DNA from: a virus
Length of the DNA: 24,475 bases
Virus record (IMG/VR): IMGVR_UViG_3300038450_000041
Coordinates: 1-24,475 of that record
Reading direction: 5' to 3' (one strand)
The notes below the pieces were generated by a model. That model saw only the letters and a list, made by a program, of their open reading frames with translations, had not been told where the DNA came from and did no database searches. The position numbers and the translations under genes were made by a program. Every line of letters starts with the position of its first letter. Positions within the stretch are counted from its first letter, which is position 1. This document shows positions 15,206-21,971 of the stretch, piece by piece.

Positions 15206-16491
15206 GCTGCCCTCAGTCTGGTTGTCGTGGTGGAATCGTCTGTCAGCATCCCGGCCACCGTGAAACCTGCGGTGGTCGAGTCATCCTTATAAATCACCGT
15301 GTTTCCGTTCGCGTCGGTTACGGCGATCTTGTTTCTAAGTATCCAGCCGTAAGTTCTCAGGCGGTCAAGCAGGCTATTAGCGTTGAGGCTCGTCGCATCA
15401 GTGAATGCCGTATTAAGCGCGGCATAAGCAGCAAGCGGGATGGTGTTTCCTGCTGTGGCCACGTCTGCATTGAAAGCGGCGTTATTTATGGCCCCTGCCG
15501 CTACGGAGACGGCATTTACGCCGAGTTGAGCGGTTGAAGTGCTTACCGCCGATCCCGCTATGTTTATAAGATTTACGCCGATTTGCGCTGCCGTGGTGGA
15601 AAGCGCGGAGCCTGCCATGTTGACCACATTAACACCGAGTTGAGCCGATCCAGTTGCTACTGCGGCCGTGGCAATGTCTGTCACATCGACTTTGGCGAGG
15701 GCCGATCCTGCGGTGCCGGTGAAGTTAATCGGTTGAGTGGTTCCCTGATAGGCGCCAACTGTCGTGATGGAGGTTGCCGCCACGTTGTTCATGTTCTTGA
15801 CATTGACTTCGGGAATCCCAGCGGTTGCCGGAGAAGAAACAGCCGTCCCGTTCCAATCCGTAACGTCGCTTTTTGCCAGTGCGGAAGCACCCGTTCCTGT
15901 GAAGTTGACAGGTTGAGTAGTGCCCTGATAGGCGCTTACGGTTGTGACTGATGTGGCGGCAATGGAATTAATGGATTTAACATTTGAATCTATCACGCCG
16001 GAAGTAACGGAAAGTTGCCCCGTGCCAGTACCGGATGAGATCAAGACGCTTGCCCCCAAGTCCCGCGCGGTCTGGCTGGTGCCGTTGATTTTGAGGACAT
16101 CGACCCGGCCGCTCGTATCAACCGACAAAGGCAGTCCGCCTGATGCCCCGGCCGCCGCGTTTGGAAGAGCGGTCATGCCGCCCCTTACCCCGTCCTGCGG
16201 ATCATAGGCGACTACCTCGGCGACTATGCCGTCGAACGGGTCGCCGGAGGTCGCGGTCGCATGAAGGGCGATGGGCCCGGCTGTCCCGGTGTCGGTCGCG
16301 TTTGCCGCCACCTTGTACCAGCCGTTTGCAATCTCCGAGACCGCCCCGGAGGGAGATGCGAACGCGCCCCCGTTCTTACTGATCGTAACCGTTGGAGACG
16401 CCCCGGTGAGGCCTGTAAGATGATCTGCTGATTGCACCATAAAAAATAGAAGCGGACATTCGGTTGAAGACTTTAAAATCTGGTAAGCCAT
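15202..16491 (-). CDS. Repetitive surface/tail protein, 429 aa
   Basis: The N-terminal ~95 residues form an immunoglobulin-like or BppU-like domain (FFMVQSADHLTGLTGASPTV, ISKNGGAFASPSGAVSEIAN, GWYKVAANATDTGTAG), typical of phage baseplate and fibre bases. The middle consists of repeats: AYQGTTQPxNFTGT with flanking AATSxTTV and ALAKxDVTD occurs twice, and a shorter 19-21-residue unit (AQLGVNVVNMAGSA) occurs three times. The C-terminus carries LLDRLRTYGWILRNK and a final beta domain. The composition (Ala/Thr/Ser/Val, low charge) fits a fibre shaft. Repeat number probably varies between relatives. Confidence 0.75.
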   Translation of the reverse strand: MAYQILKSSTECPLLFFMVQSADHLTGLTGASPTVTISKNGGAFASPSGAVSEIANGWYKVAANATDTGTAGPIALHATATSGDPFDGIVAEVVAYDPQDGVRGGMTALPNAAAGASGGLPLSVDTSGRVDVLKINGTSQTARDLGASVLISSGTGTGQLSVTSGVIDSNVKSINSIAATSVTTVSAYQGTTQPVNFTGTGASALAKSDVTDWNGTAVSSPATAGIPEVNVKNMNNVAATSITTVGAYQGTTQPINFTGTAGSALAKVDVTDIATAAVATGSAQLGVNVVNMAGSALSTTAAQIGVNLINIAGSAVSTSTAQLGVNAVSVAAGAINNAAFNADVATAGNTIPLAAYAALNTAFTDATSLNANSLLDRLRTYGWILRNKIAVTDANGNTVIYKDDSTTAGFTVAGMLTDDSTTTTRLRAA

Positions 16492-16492
16492 A

Positions 16493-17683
16493 TCACCATC
16501 CTATCATCTGTCTGTCGGAAATCTTTGGGCCAAAGCCCCTCCGGGAATAGATGGACGCCGCTGAAACGGCCAAATAAGATGAAACCCCGTAAGCGTTATG
16601 CGCCCCTGTTCCACTGCCGCTTGTCGGGGCATAATTAAACCCAAGACCCGGCTTTCCCGATGTAAAAGGCCCATATCCGCCCGTGCCCGTATCCTGCACG
16701 CTTCCGATCTGTACGCCGTTTTTGGCGGCGTATATGGTGTTTGTGCTGTCGATCCAGGCGGTTATCACGTCCCCGTCTACGACGCCATACTCGGCGTTGT
16801 TGGTAAGGTCCAGGAGAACATTGAAGCCGGGACTTGCCGTCAGGCCGTTCCACCGGACAATCGTCATGTAGCTGCTTGCCCCCTGGCCGACGCTGAAAGC
16901 AATCTCATAGCCGTAAATATTCGTGGAAGTATTGGTCATTATGAGATGTAGTTCAACTTCGGGCCAATCTGTGCCGTAGGTCGCGCCCGGAATGCTTACC
17001 TGCGCCTGAACGAACTGGGGGACCGACCATAACCCGTTTGCAAGGGTTGCGACTGCATCATTTGTGTTGGAAGGCGGGTTATTTATGCCGTAGCAAAATC
17101 CCCCGGAAGTCGCTAGATTTGTGCTGCCCGCGACAGCGTTTGTCCAGTTCCCGGACTCGGAGACAGGGTTCTCGGTCAGGGGAAATGAAGTCGAGTAGTC
17201 ATTGGGAACCGCGATCTTTACTCCAAAGGCCATAGCGCCGCCGTCAGAAACCGAAGGCAGCGTGGATGGAGGAAAGGACGAGTAGGTTTCCGACGTATAC
17301 CAGCCGTTTACAGGATTAGTCGCGACAGATGATCCCGCCATGGAGATGTTCGTATTGTCGCAGTTACATCCTATGTAGTAGGCGCCGGCCGCCACGCTGA
17401 CGCTGATTGCAGCTTCTTCCCAGGTCATTGTGGAAATATTTGAGGAAAGGGTTATCGTCCCGGTCGAACCGGCCACCAGGTTTTTAGAGCTGTTATACAG
17501 GGCCAGTTTAACGTGCATCGTGGAGGCGCTGTTGTTAAGCATCATGAGGCCGATTGCGCTTATCGCGCAGGCGGGAAGGGCTATGGCCGTCAAAATAAGG
17601 AGATTATTGTTCCCGGTTCCGTTGTTGGCGGTAAACGACGCCGGCGGGGCGTTCCCGCCGTATACATAAAAAGGTGTGCTCAT
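16493..17683 (-). CDS. Lectin-like phage surface protein, 396 aa
   Basis: The protein is beta-rich. Residues 1-150 contain strands such as MHVKLALYNSSKNLVAGSTG and WEEAAISVSVAAGAYYIGC, a carbohydrate-binding-like sandwich. From ~165 a concanavalin-type domain is suggested (WPEVELHLIMTNTSTNIYGY, VDGDVITAWIDSTNTIYAAK). It begins immediately after the SpeD homologue (stop and start abut as TAAATG). Probable role: host-surface or environmental-glycan binding on the particle. No enzymatic motif is visible. Confidence 0.7.
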   Translation of the reverse strand: MSTPFYVYGGNAPPASFTANNGTGNNNLLILTAIALPACAISAIGLMMLNNSASTMHVKLALYNSSKNLVAGSTGTITLSSNISTMTWEEAAISVSVAAGAYYIGCNCDNTNISMAGSSVATNPVNGWYTSETYSSFPPSTLPSVSDGGAMAFGVKIAVPNDYSTSFPLTENPVSESGNWTNAVAGSTNLATSGGFCYGINNPPSNTNDAVATLANGLWSVPQFVQAQVSIPGATYGTDWPEVELHLIMTNTSTNIYGYEIAFSVGQGASSYMTIVRWNGLTASPGFNVLLDLTNNAEYGVVDGDVITAWIDSTNTIYAAKNGVQIGSVQDTGTGGYGPFTSGKPGLGFNYAPTSGSGTGAHNAYGVSSYLAVSAASIYSRRGFGPKISDRQMIGW

Positions 17684-18061
17684 TTACAGTCTTTTTCTCC
17701 GTTCAACGACTGTCACATCAAAACTTCCGATTCCAAAAGCTCGAACCAAATCCTCGGTAACGAGTTCAACATCAAAAGGTCGGCACGAGTAAAGGTCAAA
17801 CTGCAATTCTCTCCTTGCAGGCCATGTGTGAACGGAGGCGTGGCTTTCCGCAAGCATGACGAATCCGGATATCCCCGCATTGATTTCGGGGCATTTGGGC
17901 GGTTCGTCTCGTTTGATCTTTGCAGGCATGAGCACGCGCATTCCGACTTTCCCCGGCAGGAGATCGAGCCAGCGCACAATGCCGACTGCATCGGACATGA
18001 GTTCTCCGGTGCATTCGTAGCCATCAACGATGAGATGTTGCCCGCGTTTAAATCTCGACAA
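17684..18061 (-). CDS. speD-like: Pyruvoyl-dependent AdoMet decarboxylase (SpeD/AdoMetDC) homologue, 125 aa
   Basis: The N-terminal RGQHLIVDGYECTGE and the core GISGFVMLAESHASVHTW match bacterial class 1b S-adenosylmethionine decarboxylase. By alignment to the Thermotoga enzyme (S63, H68, C83) the pyruvoyl-forming Ser is S73 (cleavage AE|SH), the processing His is H78 and the proton-donor Cys is C93; the spacing is identical. This family cleaves itself into two chains and decarboxylates S-adenosylmethionine for spermidine synthesis. Against strict AdoMetDC function, the Glu of the usual WPE (ribose contact) is Ala here (WPARR). Some SpeD relatives have become ornithine or arginine decarboxylases. 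TTG start with GGGGG upstream; coupled to the lectin gene. Confidence 0.88.
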   Translation of the reverse strand: MSRFKRGQHLIVDGYECTGELMSDAVGIVRWLDLLPGKVGMRVLMPAKIKRDEPPKCPEINAGISGFVMLAESHASVHTWPARRELQFDLYSCRPFDVELVTEDLVRAFGIGSFDVTVVERRKRL

Positions 18062-18079
18062 CTCACAAAGCCCCCAGGG

Positions 18080-18247
18080 TTAGGATTTCTTTTTCTTTTT
18101 GGGCAATCCCTTTTCTTTCGTGGCGGCAAAGTCGTGCAATTGAGATTTTTTCATCTTGAGTACGCCACGATTCTTTTTTTTGACTTTCCCAGGCTTGTGT
18201 TCAGCGATTGCCATCAATTCCCTTTGTTTCTTAGATAGTGCTGGCAT
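18080..18247 (-). CDS. DUF3008-like small basic protein, 55 aa
   Basis: The start MPALSKKQRELM and end FAATKEKGLPKKKKK are the two conserved ends of the DUF3008-type family seen in phages and bacteria; the Lys-rich tail suggests nucleic-acid contact. I used ATG 18247 rather than the ATG at 18265, because it yields the family's normal MPALSKKQ start and has GGAAGGG upstream. Function of the family is not established. Confidence 0.7.
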   Translation of the reverse strand: MPALSKKQRELMAIAEHKPGKVKKKNRGVLKMKKSQLHDFAATKEKGLPKKKKKS

Positions 18248-18264
18248 CTCAACCATCCCTTCCA

Positions 18265-18477
18265 TTAACTCGCTGCCGGAGGCTGGTTCTGATTCCCTGT
18301 CTTATGGTCCCCAGCTATAAGGCCCGCGAGCGCCACGCAAACGGCAGCGAGCACCTGAGATTTAGTCGGCACCTGGCCAGCCGCGAGCACGGGTTGGAGC
18401 ACAATTCCTACGGCCATAACGAAACCGAGAATCGTTGTTCGCCAGCTTTCAAGAGCCGCTGATTTCAGCCAGTTCAT
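18265..18477 (-). CDS. Holin-like small membrane protein, 70 aa
   Basis: Two predicted membrane segments (TTILGFVMAVGIVLQPVLA and VLAAVCVALAGLIAG) are separated by a short polar turn with QVPTKSQ, and the C-terminus is polar (GDHKTGNQNQ). The size and topology fit small phage holins, which form membrane lesions at lysis. ATG 18477 has GGGGGGA 3-8 bases upstream and starts inside the preceding 49-aa gene. The neighbours include a lipoprotein and peptidase-like genes, consistent with lysis. The holin role is not proven. Confidence 0.55.
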   Translation of the reverse strand: MNWLKSAALESWRTTILGFVMAVGIVLQPVLAAGQVPTKSQVLAAVCVALAGLIAGDHKTGNQNQPPAAS

Positions 18478-18598
18478 GTTGTCCCCCCATAAGTCTTTCC
18501 TTGATCCAATCCTTGTACATATCGCAACCATCCCGACATGATGTGTAATGGTTGATCACGTAGAACGAGTTGCAGATGTAGCATGGACAGTGGGTCAT
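18449..18598 (-). CDS. Cys-rich 49-aa protein
   Basis: Read by hand in the gap between lipoprotein and holin-like genes. The start is ATG 18598, 4 bases after the lipoprotein stop; the ribosome site is weak (AAAGAA). The sequence has HCPCYICNSFY and SCRDGCDMYKDWIKERL, i.e. five Cys in two clusters that could bind zinc. Its last 29 bases overlap the holin-like start. Similar tiny Cys-rich proteins surround it, which supports but does not prove coding. Confidence 0.45.
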   Translation of the reverse strand: MTHCPCYICNSFYVINHYTSCRDGCDMYKDWIKERLMGGQHELAEISGS

Positions 18599-18602
18599 TT
18601 CT

Positions 18603-19160
18603 TTATAGCCAACTAAAGAGCGGGTAGATGTGCGAGCAGTACCAGGCTTCTACCTTCTGCGTGAAAGTCAGATTGGTCTGTAACTCGGCCTTCAGCATCG
18701 ACGCGGACTTTCCCTGTGCAGCCGCAACACCCTGACAAATGCCGGTCACTATCGCAACGGCGTACTGTGAAACCAAAGAAGAATTGCTGCCGAGCGCATT
18801 GATTTGGCCGACCACATCGTTAATCTCGTTTATGGCCACTTGGGCGGCACCCTTTATCAGTACGCTATAGGTGCCGTTGGTCATGACGTTGTAAGCCGCT
18901 GTCCAGTCCTGCTGGAAAAGGTTTAGTAAGTTGTCTAGAGTGCCCTGCGGGTCAACAGCAGCTTTCGGAGTAAGAGAGCAAGCCGCATTGATGGCAAGCT
19001 GGCTTACGGGCGCCATAGTCGTAAAGGCCCAGCCGTAATATCCAAGGCTGTATCCTGCGGCCTGCGCGACGGCAGGAGTTACGACTGTAGTGACAGTCGA
19101 ACAAGCCACGAACATAAACGGAATAAGAACAAGCAGTGCTCCCAGTTTTTTGAACTTCAT
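18603..19160 (-). CDS. Phage lipoprotein, 185 aa
   Basis: The N-terminus is a lipoprotein signal: KK, a hydrophobic core (LGALLVLIPFMF) and lipobox VACS with the acylated Cys at position 20. Mature sequence: a Gly/Tyr-rich stretch (AAGYSLGYYGWAF), then helices (GTLDNLLNLFQQDWTAAYNV, INEINDVVGQINALGSNSSL) and a C-terminal Trp/Tyr pair. A periplasmic, membrane-anchored location is likely. Candidate roles are outer-membrane spanin-like fusion protein or superinfection exclusion; the length exceeds a typical Rz1. It overlaps the upstream gene as ATGA. Confidence 0.7.
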   Translation of the reverse strand: MKFKKLGALLVLIPFMFVACSTVTTVVTPAVAQAAGYSLGYYGWAFTTMAPVSQLAINAACSLTPKAAVDPQGTLDNLLNLFQQDWTAAYNVMTNGTYSVLIKGAAQVAINEINDVVGQINALGSNSSLVSQYAVAIVTGICQGVAAAQGKSASMLKAELQTNLTFTQKVEAWYCSHIYPLFSWL

Positions 19161-19390
19161 TTCTTTTCCCCCTCCGATGTTAATATCTGAGTCAATTCAG
19201 CCCCACAATAAGGGCAATTCTGTATCGCTTCCCCCATGAAAAACGAGGGCTTCCCGTATATCGCGGCTGGCCGGAGCTTAAAAGCGTACACTGTGGCGCA
19301 TGTGGCTTGATAGCAGCAGAACTCAACGGTGTGAAGATACTCGATGGTTCCCACAACCACAGGAGGGAACTTACCGTAGAATAGTTTCAT
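19157..19390 (-). CDS. Small zinc-ribbon protein, 77 aa
   Basis: The C-terminal NCPYCGAEL (C59-xx-C62) is half of a zinc ribbon; the FCCYQATC cluster (C25, C26, C31) could supply the other ligands. Residues 10-22 (PVVVGTIEYLHTVEF) look like a beta hairpin. Start and stop overlap the neighbours as ATGA on both sides. Function unknown. Confidence 0.65.
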   Translation of the reverse strand: MKLFYGKFPPVVVGTIEYLHTVEFCCYQATCATVYAFKLRPAAIYGKPSFFMGEAIQNCPYCGAELTQILTSEGEKK

Positions 19391-19632
19391 TTCTTTTCCC
19401 CCCTCTTAGAATGTTTTTTACGCCACTCACCACACCAATCCAGTTCGACCGTAGTTGGGAACTTAGCCTTCTCCGGGTGCATACAACGCCTGCCCTCTGA
19501 GTCCATAAAGGCGGTAAAAGCAGCCGTTGGCGGGAACTTATTGCACTGGCCGATTACGCTTTGATTAAAGCAGGCCCAGAAATGGCAGTTCCCACAGCAT
19601 CGGGCTTCATCGAGATGATCGTCGGTGTCCAT
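19387..19632 (-). CDS. Cys-rich small protein, 81 aa
   Basis: Cys residues in the pattern CC-xx-C-xxx-C (ARCCGNCHFWACF), then GQCNKFPP, RRCMHPEK and DWCGEW recall small phage metal-binding proteins. ATG 19632 was chosen because it overlaps the upstream stop as TAATG; longer in-frame starts would run through the previous gene. The basic end KKHSKRGEKK precedes the next ATG. Confidence 0.65.
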   Translation of the reverse strand: MDTDDHLDEARCCGNCHFWACFNQSVIGQCNKFPPTAAFTAFMDSEGRRCMHPEKAKFPTTVELDWCGEWRKKHSKRGEKK

Positions 19633-19793
19633 TATTTCAGTTCCTTCCCACACCACGGGCAATAGACCATGACCGGCCCGAGATAGTGAACACCGTGCAG
19701 GTAGGCTTCTTTTGCCACTGCATAAAGCTGGTTGGTCCCAGCTTTCCAATTCGCACAGTCACACGCTTTATCAGGCCAGTTGTCGATTGCCAT
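19632..19793 (-). CDS. Small zinc-ribbon protein, 53 aa
   Basis: CDCANWK near the front and MVYCPWCGKELK at the end provide four Cys in two pairs, the simple zinc-ribbon layout. ATG 19793 has AGGAGT upstream and the stop is coupled to the next gene. Function unknown; it belongs to a run of small Cys proteins between the peptidase-like gene and the lipoprotein. Confidence 0.65.
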   Translation of the reverse strand: MAIDNWPDKACDCANWKAGTNQLYAVAKEAYLHGVHYLGPVMVYCPWCGKELK

Positions 19794-19795
19794 GA

Positions 19796-20554
19796 TTACT
19801 CCTGATCGGCTATTGCCTGAAGGTCCGCCATCATCTGCTGTACACTCAACCCCGTCGCGCTTGCAAACTTCGCGGGGTTGGCAACTGCCTCTTGCGGCAG
19901 GACGCCGTAGCATTCGTCAACTCTATTTGCCCAGCATGGATCGGTTACTTCCTGAACGTCTCCCCAGGTCAAAACCTTGTAGGGTCCATAGGCCCCGGTA
20001 AAGATACCGTGACCGCCGATAATTTGGGTTCCTGAACCATCCCACGGTTTTCTTGCATCAAACTGCGATTCCATCTGGTCATCGACTTGAATTCCAGTCA
20101 TGAGTCCGCCAAAAAGGTAAATGCCAAGCCTCACATGCAGTTCGTTGGACGGGTCAATGTAGACAAAAGCGGGCGGCTTCTCGCCGAGTAAACCGTTTTT
20201 CGCCGCATATTGAAGCGTGTCGTACATGTTCAGACCGTTGTCCTGACCGCCTGAAAGTTTGAAATAGGCATTGATTACATCTGCGGCGGCTGGGATTACC
20301 TTTTGGCCGATTAAACCGCTGTAGACCGTTTTCCCATGCCCGTACATTGCCATTACGCAGCAACCATACTGATCGTTTCCATCCATCGGGAAAAGAACCT
20401 TTGGATCTGAAATTCCCAGGCTGGAGTAGACATTTGAAAGCGAATCAAATATTCCCGGAGGGGTGATCGTCTGATCGGTCATCCAGTTCGAAAACCGGAG
20501 GGCATTCTTGATTTTCTTCGGGTCGAATTTATGCTTACCGAGTTTAAACCGCAT
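19796..20554 (-). CDS. Papain-like cysteine peptidase candidate, 252 aa
   Basis: GNDQYGCCVMAMYGHG (Q62, C65/C66 then a helix) looks like the oxyanion Gln plus nucleophile-Cys helix of papain-fold enzymes. IIGGHGIFTGAYGPY (H182) and KVLTWGDVQEVT (W197, D199) provide the His strand and a following acidic/aromatic strand. It is known as a recurrent phage gene type without clear assignment. No signal peptide. Its place beside a holin-like and a lysozyme-like gene allows a lysis role; cleavage of a virion protein is an alternative. Fold call is by motif order only. Confidence 0.55.
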   Translation of the reverse strand: MRFKLGKHKFDPKKIKNALRFSNWMTDQTITPPGIFDSLSNVYSSLGISDPKVLFPMDGNDQYGCCVMAMYGHGKTVYSGLIGQKVIPAAADVINAYFKLSGGQDNGLNMYDTLQYAAKNGLLGEKPPAFVYIDPSNELHVRLGIYLFGGLMTGIQVDDQMESQFDARKPWDGSGTQIIGGHGIFTGAYGPYKVLTWGDVQEVTDPCWANRVDECYGVLPQEAVANPAKFASATGLSVQQMMADLQAIADQE

Positions 20555-20571
20555 TACCTTCTCTCCTTGCC

Positions 20572-20907
20572 TTACTTATTGATATTTAGATTTGAATGGT
20601 CTCTAGCTTCGAGAAAGCCGAGCATCCTATCAACTTTTGTCCCGAGGCTTTTAAGTTCGTCCCTGAAATCGCTTATGCACTCAAGGACCATGACTTGTCT
20701 TATCTCAACGACTTTTATCGGGCAGTTAGCAGTTCTTGCGTTGTGCGCCGTTTCGAGTTCCAGGAGCCGATCCTCTATATTGCTCACTGTTTTTTCGCCG
20801 TCTTCGTGCCGCCGTTTGTGATACCCGAACCAGATGAGCATTGCCCCGAGACTGCCCACAAGGGTTATGCCCCCGCTGATAAGACCCGCTACGACTCCTT
20901 CAGGCAT
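20572..20907 (-). CDS. Membrane-anchored coiled-coil protein (holin/spanin-like), 111 aa
   Basis: One N-terminal membrane segment (residues ~6-27, VAGLISGGITLVGSLGAMLI) is followed by a basic stop (HKRRHEDGEK) and a long helix with coiled-coil character (NIEDRLLELETAHNART, FRDELKSLGTKVDRML). This is the topology of inner-membrane spanins or of single-pass holin-type proteins. Its start lies 19 bases inside the preceding frame. It sits in the lysis-like cluster. Confidence 0.6.
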   Translation of the reverse strand: MPEGVVAGLISGGITLVGSLGAMLIWFGYHKRRHEDGEKTVSNIEDRLLELETAHNARTANCPIKVVEIRQVMVLECISDFRDELKSLGTKVDRMLGFLEARDHSNLNINK

Positions 20908-21128
20908 TCACCCTGCTCCTGCTGCTCCAAAGGAGCCTCGCTCTGGTCTTCCAATGCCTTCTCCAATCGCTCTATCTGGCTTTCGAGGTCAAACAACTGA
21001 ATCTTCGATATGTTGCCTCGATTGTTGATAGATTCCAGTATGAGCTTGTGAATGTGCCTGATGCACTGGATAGGGTTTCGGATGCCGTGACAGAGCCGGT
21101 CGCGGTCGCTCTCTTTATGGTTGGTTAT
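20889..21128 (-). CDS. Helical frame lacking a normal start codon, up to 79 aa
   Basis: A frame open from 21150 to the TAG at 20889 encodes a convincing protein: ESDRDRLCHGIRNPIQCIRH, then a long charged coiled coil (IQLFDLESQIERLEKALEDQ) and a Glu/Gln-rich end. It fills the gap between two genes with the usual small overlap. There is no ATG, GTG or TTG before the middle; an ATA at 21128 follows AGGG by 6 bases. The alternative is a +1 frameshift from the 73-aa gene near its CCA-TAA end, or a sequence error. HGIRNP resembles a histidine-kinase H-box, but no kinase domain is present. Confidence 0.4.
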   Translation of the reverse strand: MTNHKESDRDRLCHGIRNPIQCIRHIHKLILESINNRGNISKIQLFDLESQIERLEKALEDQSEAPLEQQEQGECLKES

Positions 21129-21336
21129 ACATTGCCCTGCGTTCTTGAATGGTTAGCTCTCTAAAGTGACGGCGTGGATTCCCGCACGTATAGCAAGAAC
21201 AGCGTACATTTGTTTTACGGTAGAACCTGAATTCTCTCTGCCAAAAATTATCATCGTGAGGTCCCCACCATTGTCGGCGCATGGCAACTCTACGGTTGGC
21301 AATAATATTTGCTTGTATCATTCGCTGACCGCGCAT
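21115..21336 (-). CDS. Small Arg-rich CxxC protein, 73 aa
   Basis: It contains RCSCYTCGNPRRHFRELTIQ, a motif seen repeatedly in tiny phage proteins with two Cys pairs (here C48, C50, C53) and a basic helix. Overall it is very basic, suggesting nucleic-acid contact. The start ATG shares a base with the upstream stop (TAATG). The end may be extended by frameshifting into the next frame. Confidence 0.65.
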   Translation of the reverse strand: MRGQRMIQANIIANRRVAMRRQWWGPHDDNFWQREFRFYRKTNVRCSCYTCGNPRRHFRELTIQERRAMYNQP

Positions 21337-21743
21337 TAGTTTGATGTCTTCCGTTTAAAAAGGCACTCGGCAAGCGCATCGAGGCCCGCCTGCCAGGTCG
21401 CAAATTCTCTTGTATGCCCCTGATCGTCATTCCCAACATTTCCAGCGTTTTTAGTTTTCGCAGCACGGCCTAGACAGCCTAACATGCCCTCATCCTGGCA
21501 AATCGCAACCATGACCGCTATGCCATTGCTTCCAAGTTCAAACTTATCCGATGCGGAAACGATCATCTCCCCGGTCAGTGGGGAAGTGGGCGCGTGGTTC
21601 TGGATATACAGATTGATTGCGGGAGCCGTGGGGAGACAAATGCTTAGAAAGTGGTGCGCTATCTCCCCCACAACAACGGGCTGCTGGGGATTCGTGCTGT
21701 AGCCTTTGAGTTCGAATCCAAGAACTTTGGTGTCAGACATCAT
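21336..21743 (-). CDS. Lysozyme/transglycosylase-like protein, 135 aa
   Basis: The C-terminal half reads LTGEMIVSASDKFELGSNGI then VMVAICQDEGMLGCLGRAAK, with E85 in the place of the catalytic Glu of lysozyme-fold enzymes (usual pattern Q-E-S-xx-G). It continues KTKNAGNVGNDDQGHTREFA, resembling the peptidoglycan-hydrolase substrate-cleft region. The N-terminal 45 residues are not recognised. It is small and lacks a signal, so it could be an endolysin or a truncated one. The position at the head of the small-gene cluster supports lysis. Confidence 0.55.
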   Translation of the reverse strand: MMSDTKVLGFELKGYSTNPQQPVVVGEIAHHFLSICLPTAPAINLYIQNHAPTSPLTGEMIVSASDKFELGSNGIAVMVAICQDEGMLGCLGRAAKTKNAGNVGNDDQGHTREFATWQAGLDALAECLFKRKTSN

Positions 21744-21931
21744 TCATAGGACTCTTCTAAAATCTCTTGTTGGACAGACACGAGAACTCCAATCACGGCA
21801 GCATAGCTCGTATCTCCACGGTGCTTGTCGATAGCTTTGTGCAGATCAGAATGCAATGCTTTCAGTTCTGAAGGCCGGTCAACCTTGTGGAGTTTGCGCT
21901 TGGGAAACTTCAGAAGTTTTAAGTCAGGCAA
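21740..21931 (-). CDS. Small helical phage protein, 63 aa (TTG start)
   Basis: Residues KALHSDLHKAIDKHRGDTSY followed by AAVIGVLVSVQQEILEE match a recurrent small phage protein (helix, turn, helix with a hydrophobic second half). An upstream ATG at 22000 would force translation through the T-arm-like hairpin of the adjacent RNA, so I prefer TTG 21931, which has a G-run 6 bases upstream. It overlaps the next gene by 4 bases. Function unknown. Confidence 0.55.
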   Translation of the reverse strand: MPDLKLLKFPKRKLHKVDRPSELKALHSDLHKAIDKHRGDTSYAAVIGVLVSVQQEILEESYE

Positions 21932-21971
21932 TGGCGGCCCCCCCAAGCGCCATCGTGAAAAGCAAGTAACT

